Shown piece by piece: positions 48,438 through 60,066 of a DNA stretch of 64,000 bases (position 1 is the stretch's first letter; each line of letters starts with the position of its first letter). The DNA is taken from the NCBI GenBank assembly GCA_963693365.1, contig CAVNZM010000003.1, positions 7,874,001 through 7,938,000 on the forward strand. The letters are read 5' to 3'. The translations under genes and the position numbers were made by a program. Under the pieces are notes generated by a model. That model worked only from the letters and a program-made list of their open reading frames with translations, made no database searches and was not told the DNA's origin. Origin of the DNA: Amoebidium appalachense. Its lineage: Eukaryota > Ichthyosporea.

Positions 48438-49535
48438 ATGATGTTCCGCACGACGGCAGTCCTTGCTAGCTGCACAGTTATGGCCTGTGCGCTGGTGCCT
48501 GTACAGTCCCTCATCGTCCGGCTCCCTCCTGGTGCGTCCCTTCCCGGTACCAACACAGATTCGAACAATGACGGTATCAGCGACAAGTGCGAGGCGAAAC
48601 TCAGGACAATGTGTGACCCCACCGCCGACGCCCTTGTGTATGACACGTGCATTGCGGCCAAGGTGTGCGAGGCCGATGGGTTCTGCACGTATAACGAGCT
48701 ACTTAAGTTTTCAAACAAAGTCTGCGACCTGGTGGCGGTGGTAAGAGTCCTGTGTACGTGTCGAATTTACATACTATGATGCATTACTATCATAACAAAC
48801 AACGTATGTATGTCGCTATAGTCTCAATATATATATATATATGCAAGCCCTTTAACTTCTTCGGCTCGGAGTTAACGTTCGGAGTGTTCAGATATGCCTT
48901 GAGACCAACCTAGCATTTATGTACTCAGTCATGTAGTAGTACATGTATGCGGCACCAAGCACCTTCATGTTGCATTCTAAACCAATTTTTCTTATTATTA
49001 TGTTCGACGCACCATATAAACTAAGATAAAAAATAAATATAAAAAAAGACTTTTTTTTTTTTTTTTTTTTTTAAACATGTAGATGCATTACAGTACACTG
49101 ACACAAGGCATGCCACGAGTTTTACGTGCTATCACATGCACATCAACCGTGTCAGCTAACCAACGTCTATCTATTGCAGACCGTAGGGGGGAAATGTGTC
49201 TCGATATGCAGCCCCCCACCAGGTGGAAACAAGTCCTCTTTTGGTAGACCGCAGCCCACCGGACCCACCTCCATTGCGTGCCGTTCGTGCCGTGAAGAAA
49301 CCTTCCGTAGTGGCGGGTGTGTGTCTTCTGGAAGTGTTGATGCTGTGGTCCTGCGCTACCTCAACAAGCTGAATGATGGAACCTGCAAGGCCGAAAATGT
49401 GGGTATTATAATAAATGCACATACACTGTTTTGTTCACCCTCTACACTGTTGATTTTTTTTTCCTTCTTCTATTTTCATTCTCTTTTCGCTTAGCAGAAA
49501 TTCTTCTCCATAGAGAAAGGCGGGCAGGCGGGTGT

Positions 49536-49580
<45 letters not shown>

Positions 49581-50138
49581 GTCTCCGCAAGCTGACCTAT
49601 GGGCCGGAGAATGTGTGTATACAAAAGAACTATCATATCCAAATGATGCCCGGCCCGTATGATCGCTGAAAAATTATCACGGACAAAGTTTTCAAATACC
49701 CCGGGAATATTACTATTGTGGTGTATGAATCACTCAGTCTCAGTGCTAGGTTAGCTGTGAATGAGTGACATTTACGGAATCATTTTTTTCTAGGGGCACT
49801 AAGGTTCCAGGAGTGGGTTCTTAGCCCGATTCGCATGCACTGACATGCATAGAATATATATAAGTCAGATCCATTGTTAAAGTTGGTGGCATACATAACA
49901 CTGTTACATATTCACACACGACGCACTTTTAAATAGCTTCAAGTAGGGTGACATCCGTGATTATTCTACACAGTGCCCTAGGTACAAAACCTGTGACTTC
50001 TGAATTGACCTCAAAGTTTCTTTCATAACGTCACCGAAATTTAACCCTTCAGTATCCTGACCCTTATTGATATTAGAGTTATGCCCCCATTAAACATTCC
50101 TCCCTCCCCCCCCCCCCCCCCCCTTCCCCCCCCCCCCC

Positions 50139-50177
<39 letters not shown>

Positions 50178-50647
50178 CTGCTCCCCCCGCAGGCTGCTGC
50201 TGCCGCCGCCGCCAAGGACGTTGATCTTGACAAAGACGGACTCACAGACGACTGTGAGGCGATGGTGGAGGCCACATGCAACCCCAGCAAGGAGGCAAAC
50301 AACTACGACGAGTGTCTGTCTGCCAATGCCTGCGCCTTCGCAAAAGCATGCAATGCCAAGGAGCTCACCACATTTGCAATCAATTATTGCGAACTCTTGG
50401 AGAAGGTTTGTGCCTTCCCTGCCTCCCCCCCCCCCCCCCCCCCCCCCCCTACCTCCACCACACTTAAATCGAGTTCCATGCCTTTGTACCTGTCTTTACG
50501 CATCACCGACACTTTGTTTGCACACCACGAGTAAGCTATCATTGTATGATACCCATGATACTATGCTTATGAACGTTCACACAAGCACATGCACGCACGC
50601 ACACAGACACACACAAACACATACACGCACACTCACCCTCACACTCA

Positions 50648-50685
<38 letters not shown>

Positions 50686-50755
50686 ACACAGGTGCACTAC
50701 GTCTCGGACTGCCACACATACTGACACCAACACTTTGCCGTACTAGTACACTCAT

Positions 50756-50812
<57 letters not shown>

Positions 50813-51346
50813 TGTGTGTGTCACGGTGTGTGAATATACACTATGATCACTATCGTATTAATTTAGTCTATAATCGTACCCACACAGTCTGAGACACCTG
50901 TGGTTAAGCTAAACCAACACTGTGTTGCTGAGTCCAATGAACTAGAATGTATCTTCCTTTTCACCTTAGCAGAGTCTATGACGTGTTTTAACCCCCCTCC
51001 CCTCCTCCCCTCCCCTCTGTCTCTCTCTCTCTCTCTCTCTCTCCCCCCCCCCCCCCCTTCTCCCAAAAAAAGGATAAAAAATGGAAATTATTTGGAAAAG
51101 AAAAGAAAGAAAAAGAAAATAATCCAACGTTATCTAACCGCCCAAAAATCCCCACAGAACCTAGAATACGGCGCATGCAAGGACACATGCCTGACTGCAG
51201 GTGCAGAAAGCGAAGCCGTAATGGAGTGTGGGCGGTGTCTTTTAACATATCTTCTCCCTGCCGGGTGCGAATTCGACAACCTGACGACCCAGAACCTTAA
51301 AATAGTCGATGCGGTGTATAACAATCTGCAGATGGGTCAGTGTTAA
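48438..51346 (+). CDS. Secreted cysteine-rich protein with duplicated calcium-loop domain, 4 exons
   Basis: Exons 48438-48740, 49180-49398, 50193-50405 and 51158-51346 join in phase 0 throughout and encode 307 residues. Residues 1-24 are a signal peptide (LASCTVMACALVPVQS). Two homologous halves follow. Exons 1 and 3 each begin with a DxDxDG-type loop (TDSNNDGISDKCE at 40-52; DLDKDGLTDDCE at 185-196), followed by the spacing C-P-YD-C-A-C-C-EL-F-C. Exons 2 and 4 share G-KC/AC-x3-C, C-x2-C, a Gly-Cys and a final Cys. The loops resemble calcium-binding loops of thrombospondin-3 or dockerin type. The even cysteine pattern indicates disulphides outside the cell. I do not recognise the family; a surface, cell-wall or adhesive protein is the general inference. 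Splice sites are GTAAGA, GTGGGT, GTTTGT and CAG/AG acceptors. Confidence 0.85.
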
Positions 51347-51376
51347 AGAGCATCGATGTTATCTTAATTTCTCGGG

Positions 51377-51407
<31 letters not shown>

Positions 51408-51538
51408 GCAAAAAGAAAGGGTGACGGGGATTCCCGACATTTTAGTTTTTTTATGTGTGCGAACGATGGTACACTGAGTCTGACGTACCATGCATGGTGC
51501 ATGTGTTTGTGCATTACTGGAGCGTTTGTTGTCTTATC

Positions 51539-51539
<1 letters not shown>

Positions 51540-51613
<74 letters not shown>

Positions 51614-51650
51614 ATATCATATGATATATATATCATGATATATATATATA
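51540..51650. repeat. (AT)n array with palindromic end
   Basis: About 35 AT units, then GATATATCATATGATATA and a mirror of it, giving nested dyad symmetry. It can extrude as a cruciform and lies about 200 bases beyond the stop of the cysteine-rich gene. Confidence 0.9.
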
Positions 51651-52054
51651 GACACCACATATGGCAAACGCACTGATGTGCTACCCAATCATATATATAT
51701 ATATGCCTCCTTTGGAGCTCACACCGACAATTGGGGTTTCAAACGGGAGCACTGAAATAAACGTGGCAGTTGCATACCGACAGTGTCTCTCTTAAAACTG
51801 AGCACGTCCCCTAACTCTCACGTCAATTGGTTTTCCACAGAATTCACCGATAGTACGAATGGTTCACACTTGGCACACGCAAAAATGCAAAAATGCAGAT
51901 GCGCGCCCACACAAACACACACAAAACGCCTTTCAATCTCCTCTCGTTCGTTCTTCTCTGCCTCCTCTTCCTCTTTCCCCTCCCCCCCCCCCCCCCCCCC
52001 CCCCACACACACATCCTCGTGCAATCAGTTACCTATACGTAACTGTAAGCGGAA

Positions 52055-52092
<38 letters not shown>

Positions 52093-52690
52093 ACCCACCA
52101 ACCCACATATGCACACACACAAACCCACACACAACACAGCTTTCAAAATCCCCTCTCTCCTTCTTCCCTGCCTCCCCTCCCCCTCCTCTTGCGCGTTTCA
52201 AGCTACTCTCCTCCTTTCATTCTTTGCTTTCCCAGCTCCCTCTTTTCCCTTTCTCTCCCTCCCCCAACCCCCCCCCCCCCCCCTTCCAGGGCCCCCCCTT
52301 CTCTCGTCCTTCCCCTCCTCTCCCCCTCTACCTCCCTCCCCCCCCCCCCCCTCCCCCCATCCCCCCCCTCCCCCCCTTCCCCCCGGGCCCCCATCACAGT
52401 GCACACATCCCAATTACCATGTTGCTGTTGAATCCAGCGACATAAAACTAGTTGATCATTAATACAACTCGGGCCCCCTAGAGCGATTGGATAACAAATT
52501 TATTATTGGAGTGCAGCAAGTCCTTCGGTACAGGCAGAAGCGGCAGGTGGGAAGAGAAAAGATGGCGCGTATTCAACCCTCCCCCCTCCCCCCCCCCCCC
52601 CCCCATCCCGTCCGGGCCTTCTCCCCTGCAAGGCTTCCTCCCCACTCTTTGGGTAGCTGGCTCAGTGTGCATGCATGTGCATGCGCATGT

Positions 52691-52725
<35 letters not shown>

Positions 52726-53076
52726 CGCGCGCGCACGCGCGTGTGTGCGCGTGTGTGCGCGCACGTGGTTGTGTAGGCATATCATGGTAGATGTGTAGCT
52801 CACATCGAAGAGGGACTTCTGGTAGTGAGCTGAGGTTGTTCTTTCTTTATTCTTTCTTCTTCTTCTTTCTTTTTTTTTTGTGTGTGTAGATGTGTGTGTG
52901 TGTGTGCGTGTGTTCCGGGGGGGGGGGGGGGGGGGGGAGGGGGGAGAGGGGGAGGGGGGAGGGGGGGAGGGGGGCTGGGGGGAGGGATGGGGGGGGGGGG
53001 GTTAAACCTTTTGTCTCTGAAACTCCCCCCAACCCCTCATGAACCCCATGAGATTGGTGCGCAGAGCATAAACCTG

Positions 53077-53171
<95 letters not shown>

Positions 53172-54127
53172 CGCGTGTGTGCGTGTGCGTGCGTGTGTGT
53201 GTGTGTCTGCTGTGTGTATGTGTGTGTGTGCGTGTGTGCACGTGTTGTTTTGCCGTGTGTGTACGTAGGAACGAGTTTGTATGACTGTGGTGCGGGTTTT
53301 TCCGTTTTTTTTTTTTGTTTTTTTTTTTGGTGGTTGGGGGGGGGGGGGGGGGGTTGGGAGGGGGGGGGGGGGGGGTGTTAACGTGGGAACACACCTTCAA
53401 AAGCTGCAACACCTCATTTCCTCATTTAGGCACTCATATGCACACAGAGCCTGAAACAGATACACATAAACACACACGCACCTGCCCCCCCCCCCCCCCT
53501 CCCCCCCCCCCCCCCCCCTTCCCTCCCACTCCGGGGGGCCCAAGCACCCACCCACACCCTCACACCCCGTCACCAGCTGCAGCCAAGCACTTTGGAAGCT
53601 AAGTGCAAATCATGATGCAATTATCATAGTCTCCGACATCACATTGTCTACATACTCTCGAGTTACAACCCTTCAATCGGTGATATCATTTGTTGGTAAT
53701 GTTGCTTTTTCTGCTGCTTTTTCTCGAAAGCCACCGTTTTGAACCATTGCCAGATAAAATATAAGTTGAGTGACGGCATGACCAGAGCTGGGACGAAGGG
53801 TTTCGGGCTGGTTCGGTCTGGCACTGCCCAACCCGTAATATGTTTGGGCTGGAAAATGGTCTGGGTTGGGCTGGCGGTACCAAATTTGGCAATCAGTAAC
53901 CATGTATGGCATAACCATATATGGCATACTGTTGCCTGAGGCCCGGCCCCTGAGGGGGGAGGGGGGGAGGTGGGGGGAGCGAACGCAGACCTATCTGAGG
54001 GTTGGGGGGAAAGGGGGGGGGGGGGGGGGGAGGGTTCCAACCCAAACGTTATAGCCCAACCTGTTTCGGGCTAGCCCGGGCTGACAAGACCAGACCTCCC
54101 CAGCTCATGATACACCCCCCTACAAAA

Positions 54128-54206
<79 letters not shown>

Positions 54207-54351
54207 GTTGTTGTTGTTTTGCACCGTGACGTGTGTCACACGCACAAACCGAATGTGTTTGTATGACGGTGGTGATGGTTTTGAGAGTGTTTAAGAGAGG
54301 AGGCCTCGGGGGACCGGGGGGGGGGGGGGGGGGTCCCGGTTTTAGATGGGC

Positions 54352-54452
54352 CACGGAGTTCTATTTAAGTACCCGTTCACAACGGACAACACAATGCGGA
54401 GTGCAATAAAAATATAAGGAGCACGCAAAGTAATTTTGGCACATCCTATCCT

Positions 54453-54460
<8 letters not shown>
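54352..54460 (-). repeat. C-flanked dispersed repeat, copy 8
   Basis: Reverse orientation. It contains the complement of ACTCCGCATTGTGTTGTCCG, and GAGGATAGGATG next to a long G run on the plus strand. It is more diverged than copies 2 and 7. Confidence 0.6.
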
Positions 54461-54488
<28 letters not shown>

Positions 54489-54620
54489 CGTTCACATAGG
54501 AACGCACCTTCCGAGCTGCAACTTAAGGAATATTTTCTTGTATAGTCACGCATAGGCACATAGGAGCTCGAAGAACAAATGCACATATCCCCCCCCCCCC
54601 CCCCCCCCCCCCCACCCCAT

Positions 54621-54653
<33 letters not shown>

Positions 54654-54689
54654 CCAACACGCGCGCACACACAGACACACACAACACAC

Positions 54690-54742
<53 letters not shown>

Positions 54743-55597
54743 GCACACGCACACACACACACACACACACACACCCATTCCACGGCACCAGCCTGCAGTG
54801 CAGCCAAGCACGTTCCAAGTTATTGGGGGGGGGGGGGGGGGGGGGGGGAAGGGAGGGATGTGCTCTTTATTGACGACAAGAGTCCTCTTTGGCCGAATGG
54901 TACTTAAAATCACGCCATCAAATCCAGCACGATCATTTAGATTACTTAAAGTTTGAACTTCTAATTCTTTCTCTCCAACAGAATAGATTATCTTTCTTTT
55001 TTTTTCTTCTTATTATTATTAAATTATTTTTCTTTCTTTCCCGAGAACTTGCATATTTTCTATTGTTGTATATTACATTCTGAATTTTATTTCATTATTT
55101 CGCATGATCCAATGATAAGGATACTAAGCTACGCACATGCACAGTTCACAGTCTATGTAATCGATCATCTACGACTCTTTTATTCTCATTAAAACACCGG
55201 TGGCCAATCATATACCTTATTACAAATTTAATCAGAAACACCCACGGTGCACCCCATCATTTACCTCGCATCCCCCCCCCCCCTCCCCCCCCCCCCTTTT
55301 TTTTTTTTTTGAAGGCCCTCCAAATATGGTCTATCGGAGATATCACAGATTTCTCATAGATAAAATACAACAAACAACTTACTACTCTGGAACACGGAGC
55401 AATACTTCGATGATCATATATGCCAAAGAAAAGTCCGAAAACTCTATATACATACAATCAATAGAATGATATATCCATTTAATGTTTAAGTGTTAAAGGG
55501 CCTTACCCATACATAAACCAAAAAGCTTCACATTGGCCGTATCAGCACCCACCCCAATTATTACCCTCGCATATCCTTCACAATCATTTTATACACT

Positions 55598-57020
55598 CTA
55601 TGAAAAACTAAGTCGTCGGGCTCGGGGAAGTTGGTTACGAGAAATGGCATCGGCTAGATGGTTGAGGGGTCCCGGTAGGTAGGAGGCCTGTAACGTAAAT
55701 TGGTATTGCATTTCCATGCGGGTGATGAACCGAATAAGTTTGGCCATCACGGGGTGGGGGGAAGACCGGGAGTGCAGGTCAGACACAGCACCCGTGTTGT
55801 CGCATAAAATACGGACATGGTGGGTGGACCAGGAGGGGGCCCAGAGGGCCACGGCGGCTGCGATGGCCAAGAGTTCGATGACGGAGGAACCGAGTTTATC
55901 CTCGTGAGCATAGAGGGCTTGGGTGGAGGGAGACCAGGGCATGAAAAACCATTGGTCGAGCCAGTGGCCCCCTAGACCCACTGATCCGGCAGCATCGGTG
56001 GCCAGGGTGGTGTATGTGGGGGGGGGTGATAAGGTGCACCCCGTTCCATGATGTGAGGAACTGGTGCCATTCGGTTATGTCTGCCCAGGCGGCAGCAGAC
56101 AGCCGTATGTGGTGGTGCCCGGCAAGGTGTGGGTGGTTTCGGAGAAGGGCCCATAGGCGCTGGGAGAAGGCCCGTCCGGGGGGGAACCAGCTGGGCACAC
56201 CAGGTGAGCTTGCCGAGGAGGGATTGCAGGTCCCAAATGGTGATGGTGGGTGTTGGGTAGGAAGTGAGGTCGAGTAGGTCGGAGATTTGGAAGCAGGGAT
56301 CCGTGCCTCCATGGTGACAGAGTCGAATTCGATACCGATGAAGACGATACGGGTAGCCGGGCCCTGCATCTTGTCTTCGGAGATGGCAATGCGCAGCTCT
56401 CGGCAGAGTTGCAGGAAGGTGGATATGTGACGTTGGCACTGCTCTTGGGTGGGGGCGACTAAAATCCAGTCGTCTACGTAGTGGCGGATGAGGGTAACAC
56501 CATGCTGGTGTGCCAGCCACTGGAGGGTGGCCGCGATCCGTTCCCAGATGGCTGGGCTAGATTTCAGGCCGAAGGGCAGTCGGGTGTCAACGTAAAAATG
56601 CCCCTGCCATTTGAATGCCATTAGGTGATGGTCTTCTGGTCGGATGGGCATGTGTCGGAAGGCAGCCTGCACGTCTGCCACGGCCATGTAGCAGCCGGGG
56701 CCTCCGTCGAGAATGAGCTGGGTGATGTCCCGGGCTCGAATGTACTGAAGTTCGTCGGGGTAGGTGACGCTGTAATTGACGCTGCTGCCCCGGGGCCATG
56801 AGAGGTGGTGGATTCGACGGTACTTGGGGGGGTTCCCTTTTTTAGTAACGGCGCCGATGGGGGAGGAACGGTGGACCGGAAATTCTTCGAAGAATTGGTC
56901 CGGGGAGAGGGGGCCGCGTAGGTGGCCGAGGGCGACTTCGTTGGCAATATCTGCCGTGATAGCGGCAGCAGCAGCCGGGGTGGTGGGTAGGTTGGGGCCC
57001 ACCCGAGAGGTGGAGGGGCC
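55598..57020 (-). pseudogene. Reverse transcriptase-RNase H, frameshifted
   Basis: RT motifs run in order from about 56850: RRIHHLSWPRGSSVN, DVQAAFRHMPI (catalytic Asp), LPFGLKSS and HYVDDWILVA (catalytic YVDD). RNase H follows with Glu in SSVIELLAIAAA and Asp in ILCDNTGAV, then an Asp near the end in NHLADAISRN. Frame changes are needed near 56285, at the run of C on the sense strand at 56177-56183, and near 56018-56027. The last two sit on homopolymers, so sequencing error and true decay are both possible. Confidence 0.75.
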
Positions 57021-57608
57021 GCGATAGCCGATGTCAACACCGGATTCGACATCGTGGAGGAGCTGCGCGGCGAATGATTGGTCTGGGTAGGATGCCAGCA
57101 GCTCCCGAAGGCGGGAGGTGTCAATGTGGTGTCTGAGCCTCGGGGGAAGGTGTGGTTAGCAAGGGTGGGGCACCCTCGGGGAGATCCCACCAGCGGGGGG
57201 GGGGGGGGGGGGGGGGGGCAGCAGGGCCCCGGGGGGGTTAGAGTAGGGCAGCTGGGCCCGAGGGAGGGTTTGCAGGGAGGGCAGCGGGGCCCTGTGCAGG
57301 GGATGCCCGAGCACGCGGGGGTGTGGGCGGACACAGAGGTAGAAGAAGGGGGGGGAGGGAGTGCTAGGTGAGTGCAAGGGGGGGGAGGCTCGTGGGATGG
57401 GGGGGGGGAAGTAAAATTATGTGCAGTGGCCAGAATAACGTCTTTGTGTAGGGACATTTATTCTTGGCGCGCGCGGGCGCCGTAGTTGGCCTGCGAAAAT
57501 TTTTACTCAGCCCTATTGGCCCGTTCTCCCAAGCTCCGTTTCCTTGTACCCGTGTGTCCTAGCTCCTAGCCCCTATGTTCTATCTGTGTGTGTGGGTGTG
57601 CGCGTAGA

Positions 57609-58204
57609 CTAGGCATGGTGCTTGCAGTCTTTGCGGGGGTGTGTGCCAGAGCAGAGCGGGCACACGTGGGAGAAGGGGCAGGGCTGCTTAGCGCAGGACC
57701 GACCGTTAATGTGGAAATTCCTGCAGTGCGCGCGGGTAGATCCACGGGTTGGGCCGGTTTTGCTGGGCCGGGTTGCGGGCCAGGGCGGTTGGGGTGTGTC
57801 CCCCGCCGGGCTTATGGGGCGGCTTGAAGCCGTCAAGACCACAGCCGGGCTTGGGGTACATGGGGCAGGCCGCGCTGGGGTGGTTGGGGAAGCCACAGCG
57901 CTGACATGCGTCCGGGATGACTCGAGCAGAGTGGGTGGCAGGAGGAGATCCTGGTGGAGTTGGGCGAGCAGGTTGGGACACTCAATCGGAGCCCGACCCT
58001 GCTGGTGGGCAACGGTACGGGCGTACACGTCATAGTTGTGGATCTGGGCCCACGGGTATCGGGTGCTGAGGCGAGTGATGTGCTGAGTCCAAAGTACGTC
58101 CTTGTCCGTGGGGAGGTCAAGGTGGTGCTTGGCGGCCATGTAATGGGTCCAAGCTTGGATCCAAATGACGAGTGAACGCAGGCCCTGGGGAACGGGTTTG
58201 TCAT
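57609..58204 (-). CDS. DIRS-like gag protein fragment with CCCH/CCHC finger
   Basis: Open frame ending at 57609. It has IWIQAWTHYMAAKH and a TRYPWAQIHNYDVYAR region typical of DIRS-type first ORFs, a Pro/Ser/Thr-rich middle, and the finger CRNFHINGRSCAKQPCPF with SHVCPLC and H-x4-C. The frame runs without a stop into the complementary-frame shadow of the Copia integrase beyond 58205, so its true N-terminus was cut off at the junction. Confidence 0.65.
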
Positions 58205-59166
58205 TGGGTGACGATCTCAGGGCTCTGACGTTCGACTGTTTCAACGAGAGACTGGATGTAGCTGAGGGTTTCAGCACGGTTGTAGAGGGGGAACACGGTG
58301 GTGTAACCGGTGGCATCACAAACACACACCGGAGCAACCTTGTAGCCGCCGTAGGAAGCACAGGGAGCTTCGAAGAAGTCCAGGTGCCACTTAGCGCCGG
58401 GGATGGTGAAACGGGAACGGGTGCCGGGAAACGGAGCCTTGGTGGTCTTGCCAGACATGCAGCCGAAGCAGTCACTGTGGTCGGTGGACTTGAGTGAGGG
58501 GGGCATGCCGATGACAAGCTCATCCTTGGCCATTCTGGTGACGGTGGATATGGATCGGTGGCCAAGACGGTTGTGCCAAAGGGTAAGGTCGTCGTTCTGT
58601 TGAGTCCTTGCTGTGTAGGCTTGGACCCACGGATGTTGAGGAGTGTCAATCACGTAGTCAGTGATGTAGTAGAGCCCGTTGAGGGCCGTGAGGTCGGAAA
58701 TAATGTCACCGTTACGGCTGTAGAGGAACGACGGGTGGATGTCTGCATCGTCACAATGACCAAGGAGGCCGGTAGTAGAGGCCATGGAGGCAGACACGAG
58801 GAAGGACGGTGACTCGGGTACGTAGAGGGCGTTGATGCTGCACGTCTTGGTTGAGTTGCCGTTGTAGTGCAGGGTCATGTTGATGATGCCACGGTGTGTG
58901 GCATGGACGGTACCCAGGCCTTGAATGGGGATTGGGGTACACGGGGTAAGGGTGGAGAAATACTCCTTGATGGGGCAGATGTGTGCATTGCAGGCGCTGT
59001 CCCAGACGGGGTCGTCACGGTGTGGTGTGCCGGTGGATAAGATGAGTGCAAATTGTACACTCTTGTTGCCTTTCTCCTGTTTGGCACGACGAGCAACAGC
59101 ACAGCCAGGTTCTGGGCAAGATGTGATGCCAGTGTGGTGGGGTTCATGGCAATAGGAACACTCCAC
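58201..59166 (-). CDS. Copia pol fragment: zinc knuckle, aspartic protease, pre-integrase and integrase start
   Basis: CSYCHEPHHTGITSCPEPGC is a zinc knuckle at the frame's start. VWDSACNAH holds the protease Asp in the DSA form. LWHNRLGHRS and CFGCMSGKTTKAPFP form the HHCC pre-integrase finger. KWHLDFFEAP starts the integrase core with its first catalytic Asp. The frame then stops at 58201, before the second catalytic Asp and Glu. Confidence 0.8.
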   Translation of the reverse strand: MECSYCHEPHHTGITSCPEPGCAVARRAKQEKGNKSVQFALILSTGTPHRDDPVWDSACNAHICPIKEYFSTLTPCTPIPIQGLGTVHATHRGIINMTLHYNGNSTKTCSINALYVPESPSFLVSASMASTTGLLGHCDDADIHPSFLYSRNGDIISDLTALNGLYYITDYVIDTPQHPWVQAYTARTQQNDDLTLWHNRLGHRSISTVTRMAKDELVIGMPPSLKSTDHSDCFGCMSGKTTKAPFPGTRSRFTIPGAKWHLDFFEAPCASYGGYKVAPVCVCDATGYTTVFPLYNRAETLSYIQSLVETVERQSPEIVTQ

Positions 59167-59188
59167 TCTCTTGTTGTTGTGCTGTCGG

Positions 59189-60066
59189 TTACGGCAGTGT
59201 CCCTGTTACCACGGGGGTAAGGGGAATTTGGACGGGGGCCGGGTGACTTGGAAGACGGACGATGGTCACGGGGACGGGACGGGGAGCGGTGAGGTGTACT
59301 CTCACGGCGAGGGATACGGTTACGGAGGTCACCGGGGGGAGCATTCTGCTCTGAAGTGCTCGAAGGGGACGGTTAATGACGGTTGCACCAGTGCCTGCGT
59401 CGATGAGGCCGACACGAATCTCAGCTCCACGGATGTCACTGATGAGCTGGTTGAAGGACGGGTAATTCTTGTTGTTCATCCAGTAGTCGGAGCAGAGACG
59501 TTCAATGTCAGTGCAGACTAGGGCGGTGTTCTTGCGTAGGTGAAGGAAGAACTTGCGCACGACATCCTTGTGTTGGACGGGATCGTCGAGGCAGGACTTG
59601 AAGGGTCGTAGCCAGACGTTGGAGGCGGGTGAGGTACGCTGTGACGTTGGGGAAGTCTCGTAGTTCAAGCTCCTCGTAGGTGACTTGAATCTGAGTGACG
59701 CGAGCCTCCTTCTCTGCCACATAAGCCATACGCAGGTTATGGAAGACTTCTCCACCGTGAACACCGTCTTGCATGCGGCCGGAGCCGTAGAGCTCTGTAG
59801 GATGAACTTCGGACTGGTTGAGAATTTGGTCGAGGACGTCGGAAGCTTTCTTGTAGGCGTCCTTGGTGCCGTAGTCTAGCCACTGGTTGGCGTCGGAGCC
59901 GTCAACCCACTGTGGTGCCTTGATGGCGTCAACGCATTTCTCGGCAATGGTGGTTCTTATGAAACGGTGGATGAGTGGCTCCCATTCGAAATAGTTGAGA
60001 TGCTTATCATCCTTCTTCTCGGACGGATTCCATTGTGGAAGGTTGATGTACTATGGTTTGTCAGTC
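59189..60066 (-). pseudogene. Copia gag, broken by stop and frameshifts
   Basis: ATG at 60068-60066 is followed by a TAG at the sixth codon. The frame then continues with gag-like sequence (FEWEPLIHRFIRTTIA, QWLDYGTKDAYKKASDVLDQ) to about 59510. There it changes frame to the segment with RKFFLHLRKNTALVCTDIER and NYPSFNQLISDIRGAE. This is the usual Copia gag core (UBN2-like). At least one stop and one frameshift make it non-functional. Confidence 0.7.

Larger units (their letters stand above)
51347..55590. other. Repeat-rich region without recognised gene
   Basis: Contains a long (AT)n (51540-51650), many C and G runs, (GT)n at 52697, 53078-53163 and 54130-54204, (CA)n at 54684-54773, and a family repeat at 54352. 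A short frame at 52487-52552 (ending YRQKRQ before GTGGGA) has a donor-like end but no partner exon. Nothing else is exon-like. Confidence 0.45.
55598..58205 (-). mobile_element. DIRS-like retroelement fragment (gag-like plus RT-RNase H)
   Basis: Minus-strand order: gag-like frame with a Cys/His finger (58205-57609), a proline-rich spacer with G runs, reverse transcriptase, then RNase H ending at 55598. The RT style (LSWPRGSSVN, LPFGLKSSPAIWERI, YVDD) and the gag finger match DIRS/Ngaro-type tyrosine-recombinase retroelements. No recombinase or split direct repeats were found between 55598 and the poly-C at 55270, so the 3' part is lost or the assignment is only to a related group. Confidence 0.7.

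Noticed and set aside
51540-51650. AT array as a possible origin or matrix attachment site
   Set aside because: Simple repeat with palindromes; no other evidence for such a role.
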